From: Bradyrhizobium sp. NDS-1
Lineage (GTDB): Bacteria; Pseudomonadota; Alphaproteobacteria; Rhizobiales; Xanthobacteraceae
Length of the DNA: 64,000 bases
NCBI RefSeq assembly: GCF_032918005.1
Contig: NZ_CP136628.1
Location: forward strand, 3,953,501-4,017,500
Direction of reading: 5' to 3'
Shown here: positions 25,725-35,505 of the stretch, one piece after another
Layout: each line of letters begins with the position of its first letter
Numbering within the stretch: the first letter of the stretch is position 1
The notes under the pieces: generated by a model
Seen by the model: the letters and a program-made list of their open reading frames with translations, nothing else
Told to the model about the DNA's origin: nothing
The model's database searches: none
Translations under genes and position numbers: made by a program

Positions 25725-25922
25725 CACGGCCTTGGACCCTGTCGCCGACTCACCTGCGGGCATCTCCGTCATTCAGTGCGATGCTGGCGCGCTCTCCTGA
25801 CCTTGAAATCAAAGGTTGCGGACTGTCTTGCCTTGTGAGGTATTGGAGTGTGCAAATCCGTGTCTTCCCGGTAACGATTGTGCTGTCTCCGCAACACTCA
25901 TCTCGGATTTAACCGTCATCAC

Positions 25923-25949
25923 CGGCGGTTCGCATCACCGCCGCTTTTT
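25923..25949 (+). terminator. Intrinsic terminator in the gap before ilvD
   Basis: CGGCGGT and ACCGCCG form a 7-bp stem with a 7-base loop, followed by CTTTTT. A textbook Rho-independent terminator on the + strand, ending the transcript of the repeat-rich region before the ilvD promoter area (25950-26093). Confidence 0.65.
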
Positions 25950-26093
25950 GGCCACACCCAAACATGAATAAAATCGCTCTAAGTTCTGGAGGTAGCAGGC
26001 AGTCCTCGACGTCACGAGAAATCCCAAGGTCGATTAAAATCTTGGCTCTGATTTTTCGGGTCTGAAAGGGTTGACCGGGGAAACTGGTTTGCG

Positions 26094-27815
26094 ATGAGCG
26101 CGAAGATTGACAAGCAGAGGCTGCCGAGCCGTCACGTGACGGAAGGCCCTGCGCGCGCGCCCCATCGGTCCTATTTCTACGCCATGGGTCTGACCACCGA
26201 CCAGATCCACCAGCCCTTCGTCGGCGTCGCCTCCTGCTGGAATGAAGCCGCTCCCTGCAACATCGCGCTGATGCGCCAGGCCCAGGCGGTGAAGAAGGGC
26301 GTGGCGTCGGCCGGCGGCACCCCGCGCGAGTTCTGCACCATCACCGTGACCGACGGGATCGCCATGGGGCACGACGGCATGCGCTCCTCGCTGCCGTCGC
26401 GCGAATGCATCGCCGATTCGGTCGAGCTGACCGTGCGCGGCCATGCCTATGACGCGCTCGTCGGGCTCGCCGGCTGCGACAAGTCGCTGCCGGGCATGAT
26501 GATGGCGATGGTCCGTCTCAACGTGCCCTCGATTTTCATCTATGGCGGCTCGATCCTGCCCGGCAATTTCCGCGGCCAGCAGGTCACCGTGCAGGACATG
26601 TTCGAGGCCGTCGGCAAGCACTCGGTCGGCGCCATGTCGGACGAGGACCTCGACGAGATCGAGCGCGTGGCCTGCCCCTCGGCGGGCGCCTGCGGCGCGC
26701 AGTTCACCGCCAACACCATGGCGACCGTCTCCGAGGCGATTGGCCTTGCGCTGCCTTACTCGGCCGGTGCGCCGGCACCGTATGAAATCCGCGACGCCTT
26801 CTGCATGACCGCGGGCGAGAAGGTGATGGACCTGATCGCCCAGAACATCCGGCCGCGCGACATCGTCACCCGCAAGGCGCTGGAGAACGCGGCTGCCGTG
26901 GTTGCAGCCTCCGGCGGCTCGACCAATGCTGCGCTGCACCTGCCGGCGATCGCGCATGAGTGCGGCATCAAGTTCGACTTATTCGACGTCGCCGAAATCT
27001 TCAAAAAGACACCATATGTCGCGGATTTGAAGCCGGGTGGCCGTTATGTCGCCAAAGACATGTTTGAAGTAGGTGGCATACCGCTTCTGATGAAGACGCT
27101 GCTCGACAACGGCTTCCTGCACGGTGATTGCCTTACCGTCACGGGCCGCACGATCGCTGAAAACCTCAAGAGCGTGAAGTGGAATCCGCACCAGGACGTG
27201 GTGCACCCGGCAGACAAGCCCATCACCGTCACAGGCGGTGTGGTTGGCCTGAAGGGCAATTTGGCGCCAGAAGGTGCGATCGTGAAAGTCGCGGGAATGT
27301 CCAACCTCAGGTTTACCGGTCCGGCCAGGTGCTTCGACCGTGAGGAGGATGCTTTCGAGGCGGTCCAGAAGCGCACCTACCGCGAAGGCGAAGTCATCGT
27401 GATCCGCTACGAGGGGCCGAAGGGCGGCCCCGGCATGCGGGAAATGCTCCAGACCACCGCGGCGCTGACCGGCCAGGGTATGGGCGGCAAGATCGCGCTC
27501 ATCACCGACGGCCGCTTCTCCGGCGCCACCCGCGGCTTCTGCATCGGCCATGTCGGGCCGGAAGCCGCCATTGGCGGCCCGATCGGGCTGCTCGAGGACG
27601 GCGACATCATCGAGATCGACGCCGTTGCCGGTACCCTTAACGTAAAATTGAGCGACGCCGAACTCGCCCAGCGCAAAACCAAATGGAGCGCTCGCGCGAC
27701 TAACCACACGTCGGGTGCGCTCTGGAAATATGCTCAGCAGGTTGGACCAGCGGTCGGGGGGGCAGTGACCCATCCGGGCGGCGCGCACGAGAAACAGTGC
27801 TATGCGGACATCTAG
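26094..27815 (+). CDS. ilvD: Dihydroxy-acid dehydratase
   Basis: Fe-S dehydratase that makes the 2-oxo acids of valine, isoleucine and leucine biosynthesis. 573 aa, of the short (EDD/IlvD) subclass. Conserved cysteine sites: ASCWNEAAPCN near residue 46, GCDKSLPGM near 126 and PSAGACGAQFTANTM near 200; the C-terminal TDGRFSGATRGFCIGHVGPEA is also present. The last 14 nt overlap the exoR-like gene in another frame. The isoleucine pathway partner ilvA is at 52901. Confidence 0.96.
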   Translation: MSAKIDKQRLPSRHVTEGPARAPHRSYFYAMGLTTDQIHQPFVGVASCWNEAAPCNIALMRQAQAVKKGVASAGGTPREFCTITVTDGIAMGHDGMRSSLPSRECIADSVELTVRGHAYDALVGLAGCDKSLPGMMMAMVRLNVPSIFIYGGSILPGNFRGQQVTVQDMFEAVGKHSVGAMSDEDLDEIERVACPSAGACGAQFTANTMATVSEAIGLALPYSAGAPAPYEIRDAFCMTAGEKVMDLIAQNIRPRDIVTRKALENAAAVVAASGGSTNAALHLPAIAHECGIKFDLFDVAEIFKKTPYVADLKPGGRYVAKDMFEVGGIPLLMKTLLDNGFLHGDCLTVTGRTIAENLKSVKWNPHQDVVHPADKPITVTGGVVGLKGNLAPEGAIVKVAGMSNLRFTGPARCFDREEDAFEAVQKRTYREGEVIVIRYEGPKGGPGMREMLQTTAALTGQGMGGKIALITDGRFSGATRGFCIGHVGPEAAIGGPIGLLEDGDIIEIDAVAGTLNVKLSDAELAQRKTKWSARATNHTSGALWKYAQQVGPAVGGAVTHPGGAHEKQCYADI

Positions 27816-28629
27816 GCGTGCCACAGTTGCGTTTGTGTTGGGGGCCATCGCGCTGGCCGCGCCGGCGCTTGCCTTCGACGGCGCTCCGGTCAACCCGAAG
27901 GACGCGGCTTTCCCGGTCGTGACCACCTTGCCGGGGACCGCGGCGGCCGTGCGCGGCAAGGTCGCGCCGGCGGCCGTGCCTCAGGAGACCTCGCTCAGTG
28001 CGCTGCAATATGCCGCCGAGGGCGGCCACCCCATCGCGCAGTGGAAGCTCGGCCGCATGTACGCCAATGGCGACGGCGTCGCCCAGGACGATCTGCGCGC
28101 CTTCGAATATTTCAGCCGGGTTGCCAATGCGCATGCCGAGGACAGCCCCTCGGCGCCGCAGGCGCAGATCGTGGCCAATGCCTTCGTCGCGCTCGGCCGC
28201 TACTATCTCAGCGGCATCCCGAACTCGAAGGTCAAGTCGGACCCGGAGCGGGCGCGGGAGATGTTCTCCTATGCGGCCTCCTATTTCGGCAATGCCGATG
28301 CGCAATACGATCTCGCCCGCCTGTACCTGAAGACGCCGGACGCCTCGCGTGAGGATTTCCGCTACGGCGCACGCTGGCTCGGCCTCGCCGCCCAGAAGGG
28401 CCAGCACCAGGCCCAGGCGCTGCTCGGTCAGATGCTGTTCAACGGCGACCGCCTGCCGCGGCAGGCCGCGCGCGGCCTGATGTGGCTCACCTTGGCGCGT
28501 GACAGCGCCGGTGCCGAAGAGAGCTGGATCAAGGAAAGCTACAACCGCGCCTTCGCCAAGGCCTCCGACGACGACCGCGCCATGGCCCTGCAGATGCTGG
28601 AGCAGTGGGTGCAGGGTCGTAGGGAATAG
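27802..28629 (+). CDS. exoR: ExoR-like periplasmic Sel1-repeat regulator
   Basis: 275 aa. Signal peptide (ATVAFVLGAIALAAPALAF), then Sel1/TPR-like repeats: SALQYAAEGGHPIAQWKLGRMYANGDGV, GRYYLSGIPNSKVKSDPERA and MFSYAASYFGNADAQYDLARLYLK in successive segments. IPNSxVxSD followed by FxxAAxxFGxAxAQ is the pattern of Sinorhizobium ExoR, the periplasmic inhibitor of the ExoS sensor that controls succinoglycan and motility. The gene starts inside the 3' end of ilvD (14-bp overlap), so translation is likely coupled. No exoS/chvI-type genes are in the window. Confidence 0.75.
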   Translation: MRTSRRATVAFVLGAIALAAPALAFDGAPVNPKDAAFPVVTTLPGTAAAVRGKVAPAAVPQETSLSALQYAAEGGHPIAQWKLGRMYANGDGVAQDDLRAFEYFSRVANAHAEDSPSAPQAQIVANAFVALGRYYLSGIPNSKVKSDPERAREMFSYAASYFGNADAQYDLARLYLKTPDASREDFRYGARWLGLAAQKGQHQAQALLGQMLFNGDRLPRQAARGLMWLTLARDSAGAEESWIKESYNRAFAKASDDDRAMALQMLEQWVQGRRE

Positions 28630-28643
28630 TTCTCTGAGGCGGC

Positions 28644-29441
28644 CTACGCCGCCTCCAGATCGAGATCCGCCCACACCGGCACGTGGTCCGACGGCTTCTC
28701 CCAAGCCCGCACATAGCTGTCGATCCCGACATTGGCGAGCCGGTCGCTGGCCTGCGGCGACAGCAGCAGATGGTCGATCCGCAGGCCATGGTTCTTCTGC
28801 CAGGCACCGGCCTGGTAATCCCAGAAGGTGTACAGCCCCGGTTCGTCGGTGACGGCGCGCAAGGCGTCGGTGAGGCCGAGGCCGAGCAGGGACTGAAAGC
28901 TCTCCCGGGTCTCGGTCTTGAACAGTGCGTCCTCGGTCCAGGCGGCGGGATTGTGCACGTCGCGGGCATGCGGGATGACGTTGAAGTCGCCGGCGAGGAT
29001 CAGCGGCTCCTCGGTCTTGAGACGCTCCTTCGAATAGTCAAGAAGCCGCGACATCCACTTGAGCTTGTAGGGATATTTCTCGGTCCCGACCGGGTTGCCA
29101 TTGGGCAGATAGAGGCAGGCGATGCGCAGGACCCCGCGCTTGAGCGTCACCACGCCTTCGAGGAAACGGGCATGCGCATCCTCGTCGTCGCCGGCGAGGC
29201 CCGACTTGGTCTCGTCGAAGCGGAGCTTGGAGAGCAGGGCGACGCCGTTGAATGTCTTCTGCCCGTGCGTGACCACGTTGTAGCCGAGCGCCTCGATCTC
29301 CAGCCGCGGGAAGGCCTCGTCGACGCATTTGATCTCCTGGAGGCAGACGATGTCCGGCTGGCACTCCTTCAGCCAGGTCAGCAGGAGGTCGATCCTCTGC
29401 CGGACCGAGTTCACGTTCCAGGTGGCAACTCTGATGGTCAT
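28644..29441 (-). CDS. xthA: Exodeoxyribonuclease III
   Basis: AP endonuclease/3' phosphatase of base-excision repair, 265 aa. EEP fold motifs: ATWNVNSVRQR at the start, LQEIKCVD with the metal-binding glutamate, LAGDFNVIPH, RIDHLLLS and the terminal KPSDHVPVWADL. Start ATG 29441 has CGGAG 9 nt upstream; the longer frame to 29519 has no family match. Convergent with exoR. Confidence 0.95.
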   Translation of the reverse strand: MTIRVATWNVNSVRQRIDLLLTWLKECQPDIVCLQEIKCVDEAFPRLEIEALGYNVVTHGQKTFNGVALLSKLRFDETKSGLAGDDEDAHARFLEGVVTLKRGVLRIACLYLPNGNPVGTEKYPYKLKWMSRLLDYSKERLKTEEPLILAGDFNVIPHARDVHNPAAWTEDALFKTETRESFQSLLGLGLTDALRAVTDEPGLYTFWDYQAGAWQKNHGLRIDHLLLSPQASDRLANVGIDSYVRAWEKPSDHVPVWADLDLEAA

Positions 29442-29574
29442 GTCGGCGTGCTCCGGGCAGGGGCCATGGTTAGAACAAACTGCCAACGTGGCCGTCAAGG
29501 ACGCGGCAAAATCTCCCACAAAATTAACCCGGCTTAAGCGCGCGCTGGGTCATTGATGCCAAAAAGGTTCTCGG

Positions 29575-31905
29575 ATGGGATGGCCGGACAAATCGACAAA
29601 ACGAACTGCGCCGCATGACCGCCTGATCGGCGCGTTCCTGTATTGGCTCGGCGGCTTCGAGATCGAGGACGGCCTGACCGCCGGTCTCAGCGAGCGCGAG
29701 ATCCGCCGCATCCGCGCCAAGCAGGTCGATACGGTGACGCAGCTGATCCCGGTGACGATGGCGGTGACGATGCTGAGCGTCGTCATCGTGCTGATCCTGT
29801 TCTGGGGCCGGGGCTGGAACGACTTCCTCGCGATCTGGGGCCTGACGCTCGCCACCACCGCCTCGCTCGCGGTGCGCGCATGGCGCCGGTCGCATCGCAG
29901 CCCGCTGCAGGAGGCCTCGCCCCGCGCTGCGCGGCAAATGCTGCGGCAGGCGGTCTTCATCGCCGCGATCTGGGGCACGCTGCCGCTGGCGCTGTTCAGC
30001 CGCATCGAGCCGACCAGCCAGCTGCTCCTGGCCTGCCTGATGGTCGGCATGATGTCGGGCGGCGCCTTCACGCTCTCGACATTCCCGCGTGCCGGCCTCG
30101 TCTATCTCGCCACGATGACGATCGCCTGCGCCGGCGCGCTGCTGCTCTGCGGCACCGGGCACTATCTGATCACAGCGGTGTTCCTGCTGCTGTTCGCATT
30201 TTTCATGGCACGCAACATCGTCTCGCAAGGCAATCTGTTCCTCGGCAATCTCAAGGCCCAGCTCGAGCTCGAGCGCCAGACCGAGATCATCTCGCTGCTG
30301 CTGAAGGATTTTCAGGAGAACGCCAGCGACTGGCTGTGGCAGACCGACGCCGAGGGGCATCTGATCGACGTGCCCCAGCGCTTCGCCGACGTCGCCCAAG
30401 TGCCGCTGCCGCTGCTCAAGGGATCGCATTTCGCCGACGTGCTCGACATGCTGTGCCCGGAGGACAAGAGCGCGGCCTACAATGTCGTCGGCTTGATGGA
30501 GCAGAACGAGCCGCTGCACGAGATGAACCTCAAGGTCGTCGCCGGTGGCGAGGCGCGGCTGTGGTCGCTCACCGCCAAGCCGGCCTATGACCGCGAGGGA
30601 CAGTTTCTCGGCTATCGCGGCTTTGGGCGCGACGTGACCGAGCGCTGGCGCGCGGAAAAGGCCGAGGCCGAAAGCCGTGCGAAATCCGACTTCCTGGCGG
30701 TGATGAGCCACGAGATCCGCACGCCGATGAACGGCGTGCTCGGGCTCGCCAGCATGCTGCTCGAGACCGAGCTCGATCCGGAGCAGCGCGAGGCCGTCAC
30801 CACGATCCGCGAGTCCGGCGACAATCTCCAGCGCATCCTCAACGACATTCTCGACCTGTCCAAGCTCGAGGCCGGCCGCTTCGCGTTCGAGGCGGTCGAC
30901 TTTGCCCCGCAGACGCTGGTCGAGACGGTCGCAAACGTCGCGCGCGCGAGTGCCAAGAGCAAGGGGCTGACGGTCAAGGTCGAGCTCGATCCGAACCTGC
31001 CGCCGACGCTGCGCGGCGATGTCGCGCGCATCCGCCAGGTGCTGCTCAACCTCGCCTCCAACGCGGTGAAGTTCACCGACGAAGGCGAGGTGACGATCTC
31101 CGCCACCTGCCGGGCGCGCCGCGACCTGCTCGCGACCGTCGAATGGACCGTGACCGACAGCGGCATCGGTATCGCCCCGGAAAAACTCGGTCAGCTCTTC
31201 AGCGACTTCGCGCAGGCCGATGCCTCGATCAGCCGCCGCTTCGGCGGCACCGGCCTCGGCCTTGCGATCAGCAGGCGCATCATCGAGCAGATGGGCGGCA
31301 CCATCGGCGTCACCTCGACGCCGGGCGAGGGGTCGACCTTCCATTTCACGCTGGTGCTGCCCTGGAGCCCGACGCAGGCATCCGATCTGGTGCCCGGTCG
31401 CGACGAGGTCGATGAACTCAAGGCTCGCATTGCCGGCCTCGACCGGCCGCTGAAGGTGCTGGTCGCGGAGGACGATGCGGTCAACCGCATGGTCGTGAGC
31501 AAGATGTTAGGGGCCTTCGACGTCGATCTGCGGGTCGTCACAGATGGCGCCGAGGCCGTCACGGCCGCCGCCGAAGGCAATTACGATGTCGTGCTCATGG
31601 ACGTGCGCATGCCCGACATGGACGGGCTCGCCGCCACCCGCGCGATCCGCGCGCAAGGCGGGCGCTTTGCGGCCTTGCCGATCGTCGCGCTGACCGCGAA
31701 CGCTTTCCCCGAGGACGTCAGGATCTGCCGCGAGGCCGGCATGTCCGACTTCCTGGCCAAGCCGCTGCGCAAGCCGGCGCTGGTCGCGACATTGCTGCGT
31801 GCGCTGGACGGCCACGTGATATCGGAGGACGCGCCGCTCCAGCCGGAGCTGATGCCGTCGGTGGTGGAGTGGACGGACGAGGAAAGGCAGATCACGGGCG
31901 CCTAA
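29575..31905 (+). CDS. Membrane hybrid sensor histidine kinase/response regulator
   Basis: 776 aa. Four to six hydrophobic segments between about 55 and 215 form the membrane part; a PAS domain follows ([17 protein letters not shown], about 245-355). HisKA has the phospho-acceptor in [16 protein letters not shown], HATPase_c shows [16 protein letters not shown] and [10 protein letters not shown], and a C-terminal receiver has the aspartate in [13 protein letters not shown] and FLAKPL. No HPt domain, so phosphorelay to a separate HPt protein is expected. Orphan. The SD-like AAAGG precedes the ATG by 7 nt. Ends four bases before the convergent erpA-like gene. Confidence 0.93.
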   Translation: MGWPDKSTKRTAPHDRLIGAFLYWLGGFEIEDGLTAGLSEREIRRIRAKQVDTVTQLIPVTMAVTMLSVVIVLILFWGRGWNDFLAIWGLTLATTASLAVRAWRRSHRSPLQEASPRAARQMLRQAVFIAAIWGTLPLALFSRIEPTSQLLLACLMVGMMSGGAFTLSTFPRAGLVYLATMTIACAGALLLCGTGHYLITAVFLLLFAFFMARNIVSQGNLFLGNLKAQLELERQTEIISLLLKDFQENASDWLWQTDAEGHLIDVPQRFADVAQVPLPLLKGSHFADVLDMLCPEDKSAAYNVVGLMEQNEPLHEMNLKVVAGGEARLWSLTAKPAYDREGQFLGYRGFGRDVTERWRAEKAEAESRAKSDFLAVMSHEIRTPMNGVLGLASMLLETELDPEQREAVTTIRESGDNLQRILNDILDLSKLEAGRFAFEAVDFAPQTLVETVANVARASAKSKGLTVKVELDPNLPPTLRGDVARIRQVLLNLASNAVKFTDEGEVTISATCRARRDLLATVEWTVTDSGIGIAPEKLGQLFSDFAQADASISRRFGGTGLGLAISRRIIEQMGGTIGVTSTPGEGSTFHFTLVLPWSPTQASDLVPGRDEVDELKARIAGLDRPLKVLVAEDDAVNRMVVSKMLGAFDVDLRVVTDGAEAVTAAAEGNYDVVLMDVRMPDMDGLAATRAIRAQGGRFAALPIVALTANAFPEDVRICREAGMSDFLAKPLRKPALVATLLRALDGHVISEDAPLQPELMPSVVEWTDEERQITGA

Positions 31906-31909
31906 GCGC

Positions 31910-32239
31910 TCAGATCGAAAAACTCGTCCCACAGCCGCAGGACGCCGTGGCGTTGGGATTGTTGACGCGGAACGAGGCGCCGATCAGATCATCGACGAAA
32001 TCGACCTGGGACCCCTCCAGGAACGGTTGCGAGGCGGAATCGACCAGCACCACCGCATTGTCCTGCTCGATCACGAGATCGTCGTCGGTGCGGGCGCGGT
32101 CGATGTCGAACTTGTACTGGAAGCCCGAGCAGCCGCCGCCCTCGACCGAAATGCGCAGCATCGCGCCTGAGCCTTCGCCCTTGAGGATCTCCCCAATCCG
32201 GCGTGCGGCCCGGTCGCTGATGGTCACGGCAGTCGTCAT
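31910..32239 (-). CDS. erpA: Iron-sulfur cluster insertion protein (ErpA/A-type carrier)
   Basis: 109 aa A-type carrier that delivers Fe-S clusters to apoproteins. Three conserved cysteines: GGCSGFQYKF and the C-terminal SCGCGTSFSI. The acidic insert and absence of suf/isc genes nearby fit ErpA better than SufA/IscA, but A-type subfamilies are hard to separate by eye. Divergent from dgt. Confidence 0.88.
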   Translation of the reverse strand: MTTAVTISDRAARRIGEILKGEGSGAMLRISVEGGGCSGFQYKFDIDRARTDDDLVIEQDNAVVLVDSASQPFLEGSQVDFVDDLIGASFRVNNPNATASCGCGTSFSI

Positions 32240-32356
32240 TGCTGGTCTCCGATAGTCCCGTCGTCCGGCGTCATACCCATTTCATTTGGTATCCCGCGTT
32301 CGGCATAGTTAAGTGCCACCATACGCAGAATCAAATGGATAGGGACTAAATTCGCC

Positions 32357-33565
32357 GTGTCCGTCGGAATGGCAGCCCCCCGCGCGCCCTATGCCTGCGA
32401 CCCCGACCGCAGCCGCGGCCGGCTGGTCGCCGAGCCGCCGAGCCGGACCCGCAGCCCGTTCCGGCGGGATTGCGACCGGGTGATCCACTCCACCGCGTTC
32501 CGCCGCCTGAAGTACAAGACCCAGGTGTTCGTGTTCCATGAGGGGGATCACTACCGCACCCGCCTGACCCATTCGCTGGAAGTGGCCCAGATCGCCCGCG
32601 CGCTGGCCCGGCAGCTCGGGCTCGACGAGGACCTCACCGAGACCCTGGCGCTGGCGCATGATCTCGGTCATCCCCCGTTCGGCCATGCCGGCGAACGGGC
32701 GCTGGATGCCTGCCTCAAGGATTTCGGCGGCTTCGATCACAACGCCCAGACGCTCCGCGTCGTCGCCTCGCTGGAGCACCGCTATCCCGAGTTCGACGGG
32801 TTGAACCTGACGTGGGAGTCGCTGGAGGGCATCGTCAAGCACAACGGCCCGCTGACCGACCGCAGCGGTGCCCCGGTCGGGCGCTATCGCGAGCACGGCA
32901 TTCCCGTCGGGATCGCCGACTACATCAAGACCTACCACCTCGAATTGTGGAGCTTCGCCTCACTGGAGGCGCAGGTCGCCGCCATCGCCGACGACATCGC
33001 CTATGACGCCCACGATATCGACGACGGCCTGCGCGCCGGCCTGTTCCATCTCGACGATCTCAAGGTGATGCCGCTCACGGCGGAGATCATCGCCGAGACC
33101 TCCGCCCATTATCCTGAACTCGAAGACCTCAGGCGCGGCGCCGAACTGGTGCGCGAGCTGATCTCGCACCTGATCGGCGCGGTGTTCGCGCAGGCGCAGA
33201 AGAATCTCGCCGCGGTGAAGCCGCAGTCGGCCCAGGACGTGCGCCGGCAGAGCAGGGCCCTGATCGCGTTCCCGGCCGAGGTCGCGGAGGAGGAGGCCGC
33301 CATCAAGCGCTTCCTGTACCAGCATATGTACCGTCACAAGCGGGTGATGCGGGTGATGGGGGAGGCGGAGCAGATCCTGTTCGATCTGTTTGCGAAATAC
33401 CTGCAATCTCCTGGCGAGCTGCCGCCGGAATGGCTGCTGGGGGCAGAGGCGGACAATGAGGGCGACCGGGCCCGCCGGATTGGCAATTTCATCGCCGGAA
33501 TGACCGACCGTTTCGCCCTGACCGAGCACCAGCGGCTTTTTGACTCGACCCCGGATTTGCGTTAG
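32357..33565 (+). CDS. dgt: Deoxyguanosinetriphosphate triphosphohydrolase-like protein
   Basis: HD-domain dNTP triphosphohydrolase, 402 aa. Metal-binding HD motifs: [33 protein letters not shown] and a downstream [16 protein letters not shown]-terminal [24 protein letters not shown] is typical of the group. GTG start at 32357; an in-frame ATG lies at 32369. argS follows after nine bases, so they are cotranscribed. Confidence 0.94.
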   Translation: MSVGMAAPRAPYACDPDRSRGRLVAEPPSRTRSPFRRDCDRVIHSTAFRRLKYKTQVFVFHEGDHYRTRLTHSLEVAQIARALARQLGLDEDLTETLALAHDLGHPPFGHAGERALDACLKDFGGFDHNAQTLRVVASLEHRYPEFDGLNLTWESLEGIVKHNGPLTDRSGAPVGRYREHGIPVGIADYIKTYHLELWSFASLEAQVAAIADDIAYDAHDIDDGLRAGLFHLDDLKVMPLTAEIIAETSAHYPELEDLRRGAELVRELISHLIGAVFAQAQKNLAAVKPQSAQDVRRQSRALIAFPAEVAEEEAAIKRFLYQHMYRHKRVMRVMGEAEQILFDLFAKYLQSPGELPPEWLLGAEADNEGDRARRIGNFIAGMTDRFALTEHQRLFDSTPDLR

Positions 33566-33574
33566 GCGGCGGCC

Positions 33575-35365
33575 ATGCCCGACACATCCTCATCCCTGCA
33601 TCTGTTCGCCGATGTGCTCGCACGCGTGCACGGCGCCTGTCGCGCGCTTGCGGCGGACGCCAACTGGCCCGAGGGCATCGATTTCTCGCGCGTGGTGGTC
33701 GAGCCGCCGCGCGATGCCTCCCATGGCGACATGGCGACCAACGCCGCCATGGTGCTGGCGAAAGAGGCAAAGGCCAAGCCCCGCGATCTCGCCGAGCGGA
33801 TTGCCGAGCGGCTGCGCACTGATGCACTGATCGCCAAGGTCGACGTCGCCGGTCCCGGCTTCATCAATCTGACCCTGAAGCCGGCCGCCTGGGCCGAAGC
33901 GCTGCGCACCGTGTTGCGCGAGGGGGCCGATTACGGCCGTATCCGCGGTGGTGCGAAGGTCAATGTCGAATACGTCTCGGCCAATCCGACCGGACCGATG
34001 CATGTCGGCCATTGCCGCGGCGCCGTGTTCGGCGACGCCCTGTCGAGCCTGCTCCAGTTCGCCGGCCACGACGTCACGCGCGAATATTACATCAATGACG
34101 CCGGCGCCCAGGTCGACGTGCTCGCCCGCTCCGCCTTCCTCAGATACCGCGAGGCGCTGGGAGCGGACATCGGTGCGATCCCGGAAGGGCTCTATCCCGG
34201 CGACTACCTCAAGCCAGTCGGCGCAGCACTGGCGAAGGAGCATGGCGACAAGCTCCTCGCGATGAGCGAGGCTCATTGGCTGCCCACCGTCCGGGTCAAG
34301 GCGATCGCGATGATGATGGACGAGATCAAGGACGATCTCGCGGCCCTCAATATCCGCCACGACGTGTTCTTCTCAGAGCGCTCGCTGATCGAGACCGGCA
34401 ACAACAAGGTCGCCGAGACCATCGATTTCCTGAAGGCCAAGGGCGACATCTACGAAGGCCGCCTGCCGCCGCCGAAGGGCGCTCCGGTCGAGGATTGGGA
34501 AGACCGCGAGCAGCTTCTGTTCAAGGCGACCGCCTATGGCGACGATGTCGATCGTCCGCTGATCAAGTCGGATGGTTCCTACACCTACTTCGCCTCCGAC
34601 ATCGCCTATCACAAGAACAAGTTCGACCGCGGCTTTGCCGAGATGATCGACGTCTGGGGCGCCGACCATGGCGGCTACATCAAGCGGATGCAGGCGGCGG
34701 TGAAGGCGACCACGTCGGGCAAGGGATCGCTCGACGTCAAGATCGTCCAGCTCGTGAAGTTGCTGCGCAATGGCGAGCCGGTGAAAATGTCCAAGCGAAG
34801 CGGGGACTTCGTCACCTTGCGTGAGGTGGTGGATGAAGTCGGCCAGGACGCCGTCCGCTTCATGATGCTGTACCGCAAGAACGACGCGGTGCTCGACTTC
34901 GACCTCGCCAAGGTCATGGAGCAGTCGCGCGACAATCCGGTGTTCTACGTCCAGTACGGCCATGCCCGCGGCCACTCGATCTTCCGCAACGCGCGAGCCG
35001 AGGTGTTCCCGGAGCTGCCGGAGGATTCGGCCAAGCGCATCGCCTGGCTCAGTGAGTCGGCGGTGGAACGGTTGTCAGACCCGGTCGAGCTTGAACTTCT
35101 CAAGCGCCTCGCAATATATCCTCGCATGCTCGAAGCCGCCGCGGCGGCCCACGAGCCGCACCGAATTGCCTTTTATCTCTATGATTTAGCCAGCGAATTT
35201 CATGCACTTTGGACGAAGGGGCGCGATTTGCCCTATTTACGCTTCATTATCAATAATGATGCAGATCTAACGAAGGCGCGGCTGGCCATGGTCCAGGGCG
35301 TCGTCTCGGTTCTGGCATCGGGCCTCGCCATCCTCGGCGTCCATGCCCCGAACGAGATGCGGTAG
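33575..35365 (+). CDS. argS: Arginyl-tRNA synthetase
   Basis: Class I aminoacyl-tRNA synthetase, 596 aa. HIGH motif in [14 protein letters not shown] and KMSKS-type KMSKRSG are both intact, with the DALR anticodon-binding domain at the C-terminus (from about 470). An N-terminal Add-1 domain (about 1-110) is present as usual. Downstream of dgt in the same operon; the SPOR gene begins 140 bp later. Confidence 0.97.
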   Translation: MPDTSSSLHLFADVLARVHGACRALAADANWPEGIDFSRVVVEPPRDASHGDMATNAAMVLAKEAKAKPRDLAERIAERLRTDALIAKVDVAGPGFINLTLKPAAWAEALRTVLREGADYGRIRGGAKVNVEYVSANPTGPMHVGHCRGAVFGDALSSLLQFAGHDVTREYYINDAGAQVDVLARSAFLRYREALGADIGAIPEGLYPGDYLKPVGAALAKEHGDKLLAMSEAHWLPTVRVKAIAMMMDEIKDDLAALNIRHDVFFSERSLIETGNNKVAETIDFLKAKGDIYEGRLPPPKGAPVEDWEDREQLLFKATAYGDDVDRPLIKSDGSYTYFASDIAYHKNKFDRGFAEMIDVWGADHGGYIKRMQAAVKATTSGKGSLDVKIVQLVKLLRNGEPVKMSKRSGDFVTLREVVDEVGQDAVRFMMLYRKNDAVLDFDLAKVMEQSRDNPVFYVQYGHARGHSIFRNARAEVFPELPEDSAKRIAWLSESAVERLSDPVELELLKRLAIYPRMLEAAAAAHEPHRIAFYLYDLASEFHALWTKGRDLPYLRFIINNDADLTKARLAMVQGVVSVLASGLAILGVHAPNEMR

Positions 35366-35505
35366 TTTGGGGCGAACTACTTAAGGGAAATTCGGGGGTA
35401 ACCGGCAGAAGCCGGATCGCTTAGACTTGGTTGAAAGCCTTGTGGGTCGAAAGCCGTGCCTTGGTCGAGGGGCGCGCGGCTTTCCCGAAGGGACGCATCA
35501 TCACG

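Noticed and set aside
24759..26093. CRISPR array or integrated mobile element
   Set aside because: Repeats are of different families and not regularly spaced; no transposase, integrase or cas gene is present.
29524..29537. TTAA-N6-TTAA between xthA and the hybrid kinase
   Set aside because: Spacer is six, not the seven required for a CtrA box.
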